NCBI GenBank assembly: GCA_037974335.1
Contig: CM075726.1
Span: 9,002,389-9,066,388, forward strand
DNA from: Prionace glauca
Taxonomy: Eukaryota > Chordata > Chondrichthyes > Carcharhiniformes > Carcharhinidae
Direction: 5' to 3'
Length of the DNA stretch: 64,000 nucleotides
Shown: positions 52,735-63,139 of the stretch, one piece after another
Position numbering within the stretch: the first letter of the stretch is position 1
How the letters are laid out: each line of letters begins with the position of its first letter
The notes under the pieces: generated by a model
Database searches by the model: none
Seen by the model: the letters and a program-made list of their open reading frames with translations, nothing else
Told to the model about the DNA's origin: nothing
Made by a program: the position numbers and the translations under genes

Positions 52735-53070
52735 ATGATCCTTGGAAAACAAGTGTCTGAATGGCATTCGGGAACAAAGATACACAAATTTCGAGAAGTA
52801 GGGACAAAGGTCAGTAGGGGCATAAAACAAATTGCAGACAGAGTCATTGGGGTCATTTCTAGAGGGACAGGATTGAAAGACAGAGAGGTCATTGAGGACA
52901 GAACCTTGGTTAGTCCACACTCAGTATTACTGTGTACAATTCTGGTAATTATTTTAATTAAAAAGATATAGAGACACTGGGAAAAGTACAGAAAGGATTT
53001 GCAGGGATGATAGCAGAACTGAGAGGCTGTTTCCATCAGGAAAGATGGAACAAGCTTGGCTCCTTTTTCA
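52735..53070 (+). mobile_element. Very old CR1 thumb fragment
   Basis: ISRGTGLKDREVIE and, after gaps, RTLVSPHS resemble the F-I-x-R-G-I...L-Y-R-T-L-V-R-P-H segment. KVQKGFAGMIAELRG matches V-Q-R-R-F-x-R-M. No frame survives. Confidence 0.6.
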
Positions 53071-53117
53071 AGTAAATGGGGAAGGAGGAACCAAATCAAA
53101 ATCTTTAAGATTTTTTA

Positions 53118-53490
53118 ACATTCATTCATGGGATGTGGGCATCGCTGACTGGACAGAATTTATTGCCCATCCTTAGATACCCTTGAGTCATTGGTTTGGT
53201 AGGCCTTTTCAGAGGGCATTTTGAAGAGTCAACCACATTGCTGTGGGCTCTGGAGTCACATGTAGGCCAGACCGGGTAAGGATAGCAGATTTCCTTCCCT
53301 AAAGGACATTAGTGAACCAGATGGGTTCTTACAACAAAGGTTTCCTGGGCATCATTAGACTTTTAATTTCAGATTTTTTTAATTGAATTCAGATTTCACC
53401 ATCTGCCATAATGGGTCCCCAGATCATGACCCTGGGCGTCCAGATTACTCGTGCAATGACTAAAGCACTCTGGCACTGCCTCACCCTTGA
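53118..53490 (-). mobile_element. SINE-J (Deu-like), nearly complete, minus
   Basis: Reversed tail TTCATTCATGGGATGTGGGC, core CACATGTAGGCCAGACCGGG, linker TTAATTTCAGATTTTTTTAA and head GGGTCCCCAGATCATGACCC. Confidence 0.87.
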
Positions 53491-53514
53491 AAAGGTTTCA
53501 CAGAATCTCAGAAT

Positions 53515-54108
53515 CAGAATCACAAAATACTACAGCGCAGAAGAGGCCTTTCAGCCCATCGAGTCTGCACCAACACATGAAATGCCCTGACCTGCCCACC
53601 TAATCCCACTTGCCAGCACTTGGCCGATGGCCGTGAAGGTTATGGTGTGCCAAGTACTCATCCAGGTACTTTTTAAAGGAAATGAGTCATCCTCCCTCCA
53701 TCACCCTCCCAGGCAGCGCATTCCAGACCCTCACCACCCTCTGAGTAAAAATGTTTTTCCTCAATTCCCCCCTAAACCTCCCACCCTTCATTTTTAACTT
53801 CTGCCCTCATATCTGCATCTTCAATTAAAGGGAACAGCTGCTCCCTCTCCACCCTGTCCATGCCCCTCATAATCTTGAACACCTCAATCAGATCACCCCT
53901 CAGTCTTCTCTACTCCAACAAAAACAACCCAAACCTATCCAATATCTCTTCATAACTTAAATTTCTATCCTGGTAGCATCCTGGTAAATTTCCTCTGCAC
54001 TCCCTCCTCTGTGTTCACGTGCTTCCTATAATGTGGTGACCAAAACTACACACAGTACTCCAGCTGTGGCTTCACCAAAGTTCTACACAATGATCTCTCT
54101 CTGTGCTT
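53515..54108 (-). mobile_element. Old CR1 copy (family I), 3' half
   Basis: 3' end CAAAATACTACAGCGCAGAAG, CATCGAGTCTGCACC, then TCTGCCCTCATATCTGC and CATCCTGGTAAATTTCCTC (V-Q-R-x-F-x-R-M reversed) to the Y-C-V-x-F-W region. Same family as 40812-41320. Confidence 0.8.
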
Positions 54109-54119
54109 TTGTAATCTAT

Positions 54120-54250
54120 ACTCCGATTGTCAAAGGGTCATCTGGACTCAAAACATCAGCTCTTTTCTCTCCTTACAGATGTTGTTGCCAGACCTGTGAG
54201 ATTTTCCAGCATTCTCTTTTGGTTTCAGATCCCAGCATCTGCAGTAATTT
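54120..54250 (+). repeat. PLE-associated dispersed repeat (unassigned)
   Basis: CATCTGGACTCAAAACATCAGC, CTGTGAGATTTTCCAGCATT and CAGATCCCAGCATCTGCAGTAATTTG form a pattern I believe to be common in elasmobranch DNA. It could be a terminal module of another PLE. Not confirmed. Confidence 0.45.
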
Positions 54251-54254
54251 GCTT

Positions 54255-55300
54255 TTATGAATCTACCTTATCAGATCACCCTGTATCTCATGTGCTTTCG
54301 CCTTCTTAATAAGTCTTCCATGTGGAACTTTGTCAAAGGCTTTGATAAAATCCATGTAAACTCCATCAACCACAGTACCCTCATCCACACAACTGGTTAC
54401 ATGCTCAAAAAATTCAATCAAATTTGTTAGGCATGAGTTCCCTCTGACAAAACCATGCTTACTATTCCTGATCAAACCTTGCCTCTCCAAAATGGAGATA
54501 GATTCTTTCCTTCAGAATCTTTCCCACTAGTTTCCCAATCACAGACGTGAGACTCACTGGTCTGTAATTCCTTAGCTTGTCTCTATAACTTTTCTCAAAT
54601 AGTGGGACCACATTAGCTGTTCTCCAGTCCTCTGGCATCTCCCCGGTCATGATGTGGGTATGCCGGCGTTGGACTGGCATAAACACAGTAAAAAGTCTGA
54701 CAACACCAGGTTTTAGTCCAACCTATTTATTTGATAATATACTCACAAGCTTTCGAGGGGACTGCCTCTTCGTCAGGTGAATGGAGAGTTCTGGCCTCAG
54801 ACAGAGCATATAGCTATATCTGTCTGTGCTTTATATGCTCTGTCTGAGGCCAGAACTCTCCATTCACCTGACGAAGAGGCAGTCGCCTCGAAAGCTTGTG
54901 AGTATATTATCAAATAAATAGGTTGGACTAAAACCTGGTGTTGTCAGACTTTTTACTGTTATCTCCCCGGTGGCCAGGGAGGAATTAAAAATTTGGGTCA
55001 GAGCCTCTGCAATTTCCTCCCTTGCCTCCCACAACAACCTGGGACACAGTTCATCTGGACCTGGAGATTTGTCCACTTTAAGCCCACAAATACCTCCAAT
55101 ACCTTATCACTCCCTATGATAATTTTCTCTAGAGCCTCACAGTCTCTCTTCCCAAGTTCTATAACTACCTCCTCATTCTCATGGGTGAAGGCAGATGTGA
55201 AATATTCATTTAATATCCTACCAATGTCCTCTGCCTCCACCCACAGATTTTCCCCTTTGTTTCTAAAGGGCCCTAGGTTATCCTCTTCCCATTGACATAC
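54255..55300 (-). mobile_element. Old CR1 copy, F/D-like, split by a PLE hairpin
   Basis: Frames 54263-54490 (HGFVRGNSCLTNLIEFFEHV, VDGVYMDFIKAFDKVPHGRL), 54462-54686 (NYRPVSLTSVIGKLVGKILK), 54864-55076 (DKSPGPDELCPRLLWEAREE) and 54998-55345 (ILNEYFTSAFTHENEEVVIE) give the linker and fingers/palm of a CR1 RT in order. The hairpin at 54648-54960 separates them. Confidence 0.85.
54648..54960. mobile_element. Palindromic PLE terminal-repeat unit with 11-bp target duplication
   Basis: Flanked by ATCTCCCCGGT at 54637-54647 and 54961-54971. Two inverted arms of about 128 bases (54685-54812 and 54832-54959) match with few differences, around a 19-base spacer. Each arm is the PLE P1 terminal module (compare 31975-32110). 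In the right arm, 54868-54893 reads CTGACGA, a five-pair stem GAGGC/GCCTC with loop AGTC, then GAAA: a hammerhead core. An extra 37 bases ending GGCATAAACAC lie left of the left arm. Confidence 0.9.
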
Positions 55301-55390
55301 AGAGTTGTGACAGAATTGAGTCTTTAAGAAATGTATTTTAACCATGTTCCTTTTCAGGATGTTTCAAGCATACTCTGGAATTTTATTGGT

Positions 55391-57182
55391 GCGAGAAAGG
55401 GGAGCTAGTGGTAGGGGATAGGGATATGGCTAAGGTCTTGAATAACTTCTTTGTTTCTGTCTTCACGGAGGAGGACGTGAATAATTTGCCGGGTGTTAGC
55501 GATGGAAAGGTGGTAGGAATGGAGGGTCTTAATGACATTACTGTTACTAGAGAGGTGGTGCTCGACAGACTGGAGGGGCTGATTGTGGACAAGTCCCCAG
55601 GACCGGATGGAATGCATCCGAGGGTTCTGAAAGAAATGGCGGAGGTGATAGTGGATGCCTTGGTGGTTATTTTCCAGACGTCGCTGGATTCCGGGGAAGT
55701 GCCGGAAGATTGGAAAACGGCTAATGTTACGCCGTTGTTTAAGAAGGGTGCCAGGCAAAAGGCGGGGAATTATAGGCCGGTTAGTTTAACGTCTGTGGTA
55801 GGTAAAATGTTAGAAACCGTCATTAAGGAGGAAATAGCGAGGCATCTTGAGGGGAATTGCTTGATAGGGCGGACGCAACACGGTTTCATTAAAGGGAAGT
55901 CGTGTCTGACAAATTTACTGGAGTTCTATGAGGATGTGTCTAGGGCAGTGGATGGAGGAGAGCCGGTGGATGTGGTCTTTCTGGATTTTCAGAAGGCGTT
56001 TGACAAGGTACCTCACAAGAGGTTATTGCAGAAGGTCAGGGGACATGGAGTTGGGGGTAGGGTGTTAGCGTGGATAGAGGATTGGTTGTCAAATAGGAGG
56101 CAGAGAGTGGGGGTCAATGGATGCTATTCGGATTGGCGGTTGGTGACTAGTGGGGTGCCCCAGGGGTCGGTGCTGGGGCCTCAGCTATTTACCATTTATA
56201 TAGATGATCTGGAGGAGGGAACCGAGTGCAGGGTGTCGAAATTTGCTGATGACACCAAGATTGGGGGAAAGGCAAATTGTGCGGAGGGTGTGGAGAGTCT
56301 GCAGAAGGATCTAGATAGGCTGGGCGAATGGGCCAGGAAATGGCAAATGGAATTCAATGTTGGCAAGTGTGAGGTGGTCCACTTTGGTAGGAGGAATGGT
56401 AGGAAGGACTATTACTTACGGGGCGAAAAACTGCAGCAGGCGACGGTGCAGAGGGACCTCGGGGTCCTTGTGCATGAGTCGCAAAAACCCAGCTTGCAGG
56501 TGCAGCAGGTGGTCAGGAAGGCGAATGGGATGCTGGCCTTCATAGCGAAGGGGATTGAATATAAAAGTAGGGAGGTCTTGCTGCAGCTGTATAGGGCATT
56601 GGTGAGGCCGCAGCTGGAGTACTGTGTGCAGTTTTGGGCGCCGCACCTGCGCAAGGATGTTTTGGCCCTGGAGGGAGTGCAGAGGAGGTTTACTCGGCTG
56701 ATACCGGAGTTGAGGGGATTGAGCTATGAGGAGAGGCTGAATAAACTAGGCTTGTACTCGTTAGAGTTTAGAAGAATGAGGGGAGATCTCATTGAGACGT
56801 ATAAGATGATGAATGGGATGGATAGGATAGAGGTGGAGAGACTGTTCCCGCTCAAAAAAGACAGTAGGACTAGGGGGCACAGCCTCAAGATAAAGGGGGG
56901 GCGGTTTAGAACAGAGTTGAGGAGGAACTTCTTCACTCAAAGGGTGGTGAATCTCTGGAATTCTCTGCCCGTTGAAGTGGTGGAGGCTGCCTCGCTAAAT
57001 ATTTTTAAGAAACGGGTTGATGGGTTTTTGATAAGAGAGGGGATTAAGGGTTATGGGGAGAGGGCGGGAAGGTGGAGCTGAGTCACGACAGATCAGCCAT
57101 GATCTTATTGAATGGCGGGGCAGGCTCGAAGGGCCAGATGGCCTACTCCTGCTCCTATTTCTTATGTTCTTATGTTCTTATG
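55391..57182 (+). mobile_element. CR1-A copy, youngest-looking, 1.8 kb
   Basis: 5'-truncated at GCGAGAAAGGGGAGC in the EN-RT linker; the 3' UTR ends in three TTCTTATG units. The RT frame is open to its natural stop. Sequence left of 55391 is unrelated (AATTGAGTCTTTAAGAAATG). Confidence 0.95.
55408..57081 (+). CDS. CR1-A reverse transcriptase, intact from linker to C-terminus
   Basis: 557 codons without interruption. Order: VLNNFFVSVFTEEDVNNLPG (linker), KSPGPDGMHPRVLKEMAEVI, NYRPVSLTSVVGKMLETVIK (fingers), HGFIKGKSCLTNLLEFYEDV, VVFLDFQKAFDKVPHKRLLQ (motif A, catalytic Asp), TSGVPQGSVLGPQLFTIYID (B), SKFADDTKIGG (C, catalytic Asp pair), EWARKWQMEFNVGKCEVVHF (D/E), thumb RRFTRLIPELRGLSYEERLN, and the C-terminus RNFFTQRVVNLWNSLPVEVV to AGRWS. 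All catalytic residues are present. The EN is absent through 5' truncation, so it is not autonomous. The Met at 55408 is only the first in frame, not a native start. Confidence 0.93.
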   Translation: MVGDRDMAKVLNNFFVSVFTEEDVNNLPGVSDGKVVGMEGLNDITVTREVVLDRLEGLIVDKSPGPDGMHPRVLKEMAEVIVDALVVIFQTSLDSGEVPEDWKTANVTPLFKKGARQKAGNYRPVSLTSVVGKMLETVIKEEIARHLEGNCLIGRTQHGFIKGKSCLTNLLEFYEDVSRAVDGGEPVDVVFLDFQKAFDKVPHKRLLQKVRGHGVGGRVLAWIEDWLSNRRQRVGVNGCYSDWRLVTSGVPQGSVLGPQLFTIYIDDLEEGTECRVSKFADDTKIGGKANCAEGVESLQKDLDRLGEWARKWQMEFNVGKCEVVHFGRRNGRKDYYLRGEKLQQATVQRDLGVLVHESQKPSLQVQQVVRKANGMLAFIAKGIEYKSREVLLQLYRALVRPQLEYCVQFWAPHLRKDVLALEGVQRRFTRLIPELRGLSYEERLNKLGLYSLEFRRMRGDLIETYKMMNGMDRIEVERLFPLKKDSRTRGHSLKIKGGRFRTELRRNFFTQRVVNLWNSLPVEVVEAASLNIFKKRVDGFLIREGIKGYGERAGRWS

Positions 57183-57659
57183 TTCTGTGATGTCTGTACC
57201 CAGTGTCCTTTAATTGTTACTGAAACAATACAATGGATATCACATTTATTTTTAATCTGGGCTAATGCAGTGTCCTGGGGTTTCATGGTCCCTTGGGATT
57301 GCTGAGTGAAGCATGATTTTGGGATGATTGACAGGTCAGGTGCTGCCCGGGGACAGTCTTTTTCCACAGCAAAGTCTAAGATTTAGTTTTGGTTTAGTTG
57401 TTGTGAAAAACTGGTGGAAGAAAGCAGTTTCTCTCTCTCTCTCTCTCTCTCCAGAGGCCTTTTGGAAAATTCCAGAATTGGGAGGCCTCAGTGATTTAAT
57501 CCAACATTCAAAGGATCAATTCACAGCAAGTGTTAAAAAGCTGCAAAATCCAGCATCATGTGAGCAGATTTGCTTTCTGTGCCAAGTCTGGAAAGGGGTG
57601 TATCTTTGTATGATGGTGTTTGACTTGGAACAATATAGATAGCTAGCTGTTAAGCCCAC
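57183..57659. other. Unclassified; short CT microsatellite
   Basis: No gene seen. (CT)n at 57431-57452. The AATTGGGAGGCCTCAGTGATT part is not assigned. Confidence 0.45.
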
Positions 57660-58510
57660 TGACTTGCACAGCTATCTGGACTACAGCTCTTCACACCCCA
57701 CGTCCCTTTCTCTCAGCTCCTTCACCTCCGTTGCATTTGTTTCCAAAGTGGGATTTCTACTATGTGCTCCTTTTCCCTCAGCCACTGATTCCCATCTACA
57801 GTTGTCGATAGGGCCCTCAACAGCATGCAGTCCATCTCCCGTGCCATGACCCTCATCCCCTCCCCTTCCTCCCAGAACAAGAATAGAGTCACCCTTGTTC
57901 TAACATTTCACCCTGCCAGCCTCCGCATGCAAAGCATAATCCTGTGCCATTTTTGCCAATTCCAGCATGATGCCACCACCAAACACATCTTCCCATCACT
58001 CCCTCTGACAGCATTCCACAGAGGGCGTTCCCTCCAGGCCAACCTAGTCCACTCCTCCATTATACCCAACACCGCTCCCATCACTCAAGGCACCTTCTCA
58101 TGCAATCACAGAAGGTGTAACACCTGTCCCTTTACCTCTCCTTGCTCACCATCCAAGATCCAAAACATTCACTCCAGGTTAAGCAGTGTTTCACTTGCAC
58201 CTCTTCCAATTTGGTGGATTGCATTCGCTGCTCCCAATGTGGTCTCCTCTATATTGGAGAGACCAAACATAAACTGGGTGATTGCTTTGCTGAGCACCTT
58301 CGGTTTGTGCGCAGTCAGAGGCCCTGACCTTCCAGTTGCTTGCCATTTTAACACACGATCTTGCTCCCATGCCCATATGTCTGTGCTTGGCCTGCTAGAA
58401 TGTTCCAGTAAAGCTCAATGCAAACTGGAGGAAGAGCAAATCATCTTCCAGCTAAGCAAATTACAGCCTTCCAGTCTCAACATCGAATTCAACAACTTCA
58501 GATGATTTGC
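57660..58510 (+). mobile_element. PLE fragment of a second type (GIY-YIG end), plus
   Basis: The plus strand carries a broken PLE C-terminal region. A C-N-x2-R-C-x2-C-P-F-T cluster and then CSQCGLLYIGETK (GIY-YIG core) are visible in different frames, followed by an R-P-D-L-P-V-A-x-H-F-N stretch and an L-E-E-x-x-I-F-Q-L ending. It is distinct from P1/P2. A pyrimidine-rich 3' part (58510-58720) follows. Confidence 0.78.
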
Positions 58511-58719
58511 TCTACCCCACCTCAACCCCTTTGTTTTCATTTTGTTTTATTTAATTTTTTACTGTTCTTTATCTTTTATTTCTTTATTGTCTTTTTCATT
58601 TTTCTCACCCCTCCAGTCTTTCCCCCGACTTCATCTCCCTTCCCTTATCTTTTCTCCCCCCCGCAACCCCTTTTCTACATTCTACTTCTGCTCTATTTCC
58701 CCTCCCCTCCCCCAACATA

Positions 58720-61700
58720 CAGCCCTGTTGACTCTGCAAAGTCCTCCTTACTAACATTTCGGGGCCGGTGCCAAAATTGGGAGAGCTGTCTCACAGACTA
58801 TTGCGGCAATAGCCTGACATGGTCATTCTTACGGAATCATAACTCACAGACAACATCCCAGACACTATCCCTGGATATGTCCTGTCTCACCGACAGGGCA
58901 GATCCAGCAGGGGTGGTGGCACAGTGGTGTACAGTCGGGAGGGAGTTGCCCTGGGAGACCTTAACATTGACTTCAGACCCCATGAAGTCTCATGGTTTCA
59001 GGTTAAACATGGGCAAAGAAACCTCTTACTGGTTACCACATTATCACTGGTTACCTCCTTCAGCTAATACAGGAAACAGTATTCCTCCATGTTGAACTAC
59101 ACTTGGAGTAAGCACTGAGGGTGGTAAGGGCACAAAATGTACTCTGGATGGGGATTTCAATGTCCATCACCAAGAGTGCCTCGGCGGCAGCACTACTGAT
59201 TGAGCTGGTTGGGTCCTAAAGGAGATAACTGTTGGACTGGATCTGCAGCAGGTGGTGAAGGAACTAACAAGAGAAAATAACATACTTAACCTCATCCTTA
59301 TCAATCTGCCGGCTACAGACACATCCACCCATGACAATATAAGAGTGACCACCGCACAGTCCTTGGGGAGACAAATCCCACCTTCACATTGAGAATAACC
59401 TTCATCGTGTTGTGTGGCATTACCACCGTGCTTATTGGAACAGACTTCGAACCAATCTAGCAATTCAAAACTGGGCATCCATGAGATGCTGTGGGGCCAT
59501 CAACAGCAGTGGAGCTGTACTCCAGCACAATCTGCAAACTCATGGCCCGGCATATCCCCCACTCAACCATTACCATCAACCCTTCAATGGAGAGTGCAGG
59601 AGGGCATACCAGGAGCAGCAACAGGCATAACTGAAAATGAGGTGTCAACTGGTGAAGCTACCACACAGGATAACTTGCATGTCAAATAGCATAAACAGCA
59701 AGTGATAGAGCTAAGCAATCCCACAACCAACCGATCAGATCTAAGCTCCGTAGTCCTGCCAGATCTAGTTGTGAATGGTGGTGGACAATTAAACAACCCA
59801 CTGGAGGAGGAGGCTCTACAAATATCCCCAACCTTAATGATGGAGGAGCCCAGCACATCAGTGCAACAAATAAAGGTGAAGTATTCCCAGCTATCTTAAG
59901 CCAGAAGTGCTGAGTGAATGATCCATCTCAGCCTCCTCCAGTGGTCCCTAGCATCTCAGATGTTCGTCTCCAGTCGATTCGATTCACACCCCAAGACATC
60001 AAGAAATGGCTGGATACTGCATAAGCAATGGGCTCTGATAACATTCTGGCAATAGTACTAAAGACTTGTGCTCCAGAATTTACCGCTCCTTTAGCCAAGC
60101 TCCTCCAGTACAGTTATAACACTGGCATCTCCCCAAAAATGTGGAAAATTGCCCAGGTATGTCCTGTACATGAAAAGCAGGATAAATCCAACTGGGTCAA
60201 TTACCGCCCAATCAGTCCACTCTCGATCATCAGTAAGGTGATGGAAGGGGTCATCGACAGAGCTATCAAGCAGCGCCTGCTCAGCAATAACCTGCTCAGT
60301 GACGCCCAGTTTGGGTTTCGCCAGGGTCACTCAGCTCCTGACCTCATTACAGCCTTAATCCAAACATGGACGAAAGAGCTGAATTCCAAAGCGAGGTGAC
60401 AGTGACGGCCCTTGACATCAAGGTCGCATTTGACCGAGTGTGGCGTCAAGGAGCCCTAGCGAAACCGGAATCAATGGGTTTCAGGGGGAAAACTCCCCAC
60501 TGGTTGAAGTCATACCTGCTACATAGGAAGATGGTTGTGATTGTGGAGGATCAGTCATCTCAGCTCCATGACATCTCTGCAGGAGTCATAAGAACATAAT
60601 AAGAACATAAGAAATAGGAGCAGGAGTAGGCCATCTGGCCCTTCGAGCCTGCCCCGCCATTCAATAAGATCATGGCTGATCCGTTGTGGTTCAGTTCCAC
60701 TTTCCCGCTTTCTCCCCATAACCCTTATTCCCCTTGCCCATCAAAAACCCATCAACCTGCGTCTTAAAAATATTTAGCGAGGCAGCCTCAGGGTCCCTCA
60801 GGATAATGTCCGAGGCCCAACAATCTTCAGCTGCTTCATCAATGACCTTCCCTCAGTCATAAGGTCAGAAGTGGGGATATTTGCCGATGATTGCACAATA
60901 TTCAGCATATTCATAACTCCTCAGATACTGAAGAAGTCCATGTTCAAATGCAGCAAGACCTGGACAATATCCAGGCTTGGGCTGACAAGTGACAAATAAC
61001 ATTCACACCACACAAATGCCAGACAATGACCATCACCAATAAGAAACACTCTAACCATTGTCCCTTGACATTCAATGATGTAATCATCACTGAATTCCCC
61101 CACTGTCAACTAACTTGAGGTTAACATTGACCAGAAATTCAACTGGATTCACTACATAACCACAGTGGCTACAAGAGAAGGTCAGAGACTAGAAATAATA
61201 TGGTGAGTAACTCAACTCTTGACTCTCAAAGCCTTTCCACCATCTGCAAGGTACAAATCAGGAATATGATGGATTAATCCCCACTTGCCTGGATGGGTGA
61301 AGCTTCAACATCACTCAAGAAGCTCAACACCATCCAGGACAAAGCAGCCCTGCTTGATTGGCAGCATATCTACAAACATCTACTGCCTCCACCAATGTGT
61401 ACTGGCAGCAGTGTGTACTATCTACAAGATGCATTGCAGCAATTCACCAAAGATCCTTACCTTCCAAAGCCATGACCACTTCCATCTACAAGGACAAGTG
61501 CAGCAGATACTTGGGAACACCACTACCTGCAGGTTTCCCTCTAAACCACTTACCTTCCTGACTTGGAAATATATCGCTGTTCCTTCACAGTCGCTGGATC
61601 AAAATCCTGGAATTCTCTCCCTAATGGCTTTGTGAGTCAACTCACTGAACATGGACTGCAGCGATTCAAGAAGGCAGCCCACCACTCCCTTCTCAAGGAC

Positions 61701-61764
61701 AGCTGGGATGGGCAATAAATGCTGGCCAGCCAGCGATGCCATGTCCCATGAATGAATAAAAAAA
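58720..61764 (+). mobile_element. LINE-J copy 5, nearly full length
   Basis: Non-LTR retrotransposon, Jockey/I-like by its RT, with a decayed single coding region. EN remnants: CCAGACACTATCCCTGGATATG (58858-58879) and GATGGGGATTTCAATGTCC (G-D-F-N-V, 59148-59166). RT: frame 60028-60399 with APEFTAPLAKLLQYSYNTGI, WVNYRPISPLSIISKVMEGV and DAQFGFRQGHSAPDLITALI; frame 60366-60599 with VTALDIKVAFDRVWRQGALA (motif A). Motif C at about 60880 reads F-A-D-D. The 3' end GGATGGGCAATAAATGCTGG...GAATGAATAAAAAAA equals SINE-J. It is split by CR1-A at 60588-60789 and carries many frameshifts and stops. Confidence 0.9.
60588..60789 (-). mobile_element. CR1-A 3' end inside LINE-J
   Basis: Tail ATAAGAACATAATAAGAACATAAG at the left, truncated at GAGGCAGCCTC. 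The flanks AGGAGTC and AGGGTCC may be a diverged 7-base target duplication. Confidence 0.92.
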
Positions 61765-62077
61765 CATTCATGTGCTGGTGAGGCTGAATGGCCTGTTACT
61801 GTGCTCCACATTCTATGCAGCATAACTTTCTGACATGGTTTTAAAATCTCTGTACCAGTGTTTCTGAGCAGTTCTGATTCTCTTCAGATCTTTAGTTCCA
61901 GCTCTTCACACTTGAAAATGTTAAGAGCATTAAAAACTGACAGTGGGAGGAGGATCGTCACTTCACACTGATTTCTCGAGCCAGAAGCTGGCAAGCTGCA
62001 CACAGCAGTCGTAGCTAACTTACAGGAAGGACTGAGGGTTGTCATCCTTTTTAATACTCAGACTTCCTGATCAGGAA
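61765..62077. other. No recognised feature
   Basis: A possible CR1 3' UTR remnant (GAATGGCCTGTTACTGTGC) lies at about 61785-61815; the rest is unassigned. Confidence 0.4.
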
Positions 62078-62302
62078 AAAGTTTATTTATTAGTGTCACA
62101 AGTAGGTTTACATCAACACTGCAATGAAAATCCCCTAATCGCCACACTCGGGCACCTGTTTGGATACACTGAGTGAGAGTTTAGCATGGCCAATGCATCT
62201 AACCAGCACATCTTTTGGATGTGGGAGGAAACTGGAGCACCTGGAGGAAACCCACACAGACACGGGGAGGATGTGCAGACTCCGCACAGACAGTGACCCA
62301 AG
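62078..62302 (-). mobile_element. SINE-1, tail type 1, head lost
   Basis: Reversed tail GTTTATTTATTAGTGTCACAAG to CACAGACAGTGACCCAAGC. The tRNA-like head is missing. Confidence 0.85.
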
Positions 62303-62399
62303 CATTTGCTGTATTGTGCTTTTTGACTTATTAGGTTTAGTGTAGTTTCCCTGTCTTTCTAACCCAGGCTTCTATTAATAAAGCTTAAAAATTGTGGGT

Positions 62400-62760
62400 T
62401 GTTTTAAGAGCCTTGTCAAGTGTGCTGCAGCATTGAATGATGAGTGTAAGTACACTTCCAGGGTCTTTCCCTTCCTGCACCTCCTTTACTACTGGCTCAT
62501 CCTGTTCATGATGTCTCTCCTCACTCTTTCTCCCACATTATATCACTGCAGTGGTCTCTGCGTTAAATTCCATGCAGCGTGCGTCGGCTGTATCACCAGC
62601 CTATCTACATCCTCCTGTCGCCTGTCACCATCCGCCTCTCTGCTACATTTTGGAGTTTGTTGTCATCTGCAAACGTTGCAATGACACTTTGTGTACCCAA
62701 GCCCAAGTCATTAGTATGGGTGGAATTCTCCAGACCTTCCTGTGCAGCAGGGTCTTCCAG
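62400..62760 (-). mobile_element. Divergent RT fragment, probably an old CR1
   Basis: Frame 62605-62814 includes SVIATFADDNKLQNVAERRM, a plausible F-A-D-D motif C with the flanking spacing of CR1. Upstream of it I see no motif B. The family is unknown and the fragment is ancient. Confidence 0.55.
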
Positions 62761-63139
62761 TCCTGCCAAAGTCACCCCCACCCATGACAGTGGCACGGGC
62801 AAGGCATGTGGCACTTTTAATGACAGGCTGTGGAGCTCAAAGGTTCAAACACATGGAGAGCTTTATCGAAAGGATGTTAACTCCATGTACTGCATAGGCA
62901 GACCGCTCATTTACCTGTGCAACTGACCAATATCACAGGATTGGTCTCAGTGCCCCTGTTCCACAGCAAAGCTACTACTGAGAAAACACTGGAAATAACA
63001 CTGGATACTTCCCTTGCCCTTTAAATCAGAGATTCCTGACACCAGTAACAGTCTAACAATATTGCAATGAGCAATATGAACAATTAATAAACAACAGTCA
63101 GTAGGTCAGATGTTTCGGAGGCTGTCATTCTGTGCAGTT
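62760..63139. other. No recognised feature
   Basis: Unassigned sequence between an old RT fragment and the Ty3/gypsy fossil. Confidence 0.4.

Noticed and set aside
58418-59095. A 225-codon open frame
   Set aside because: It runs from the end of a PLE fragment through pyrimidine-rich DNA into LINE-J; no domain, and its parts belong to different elements.
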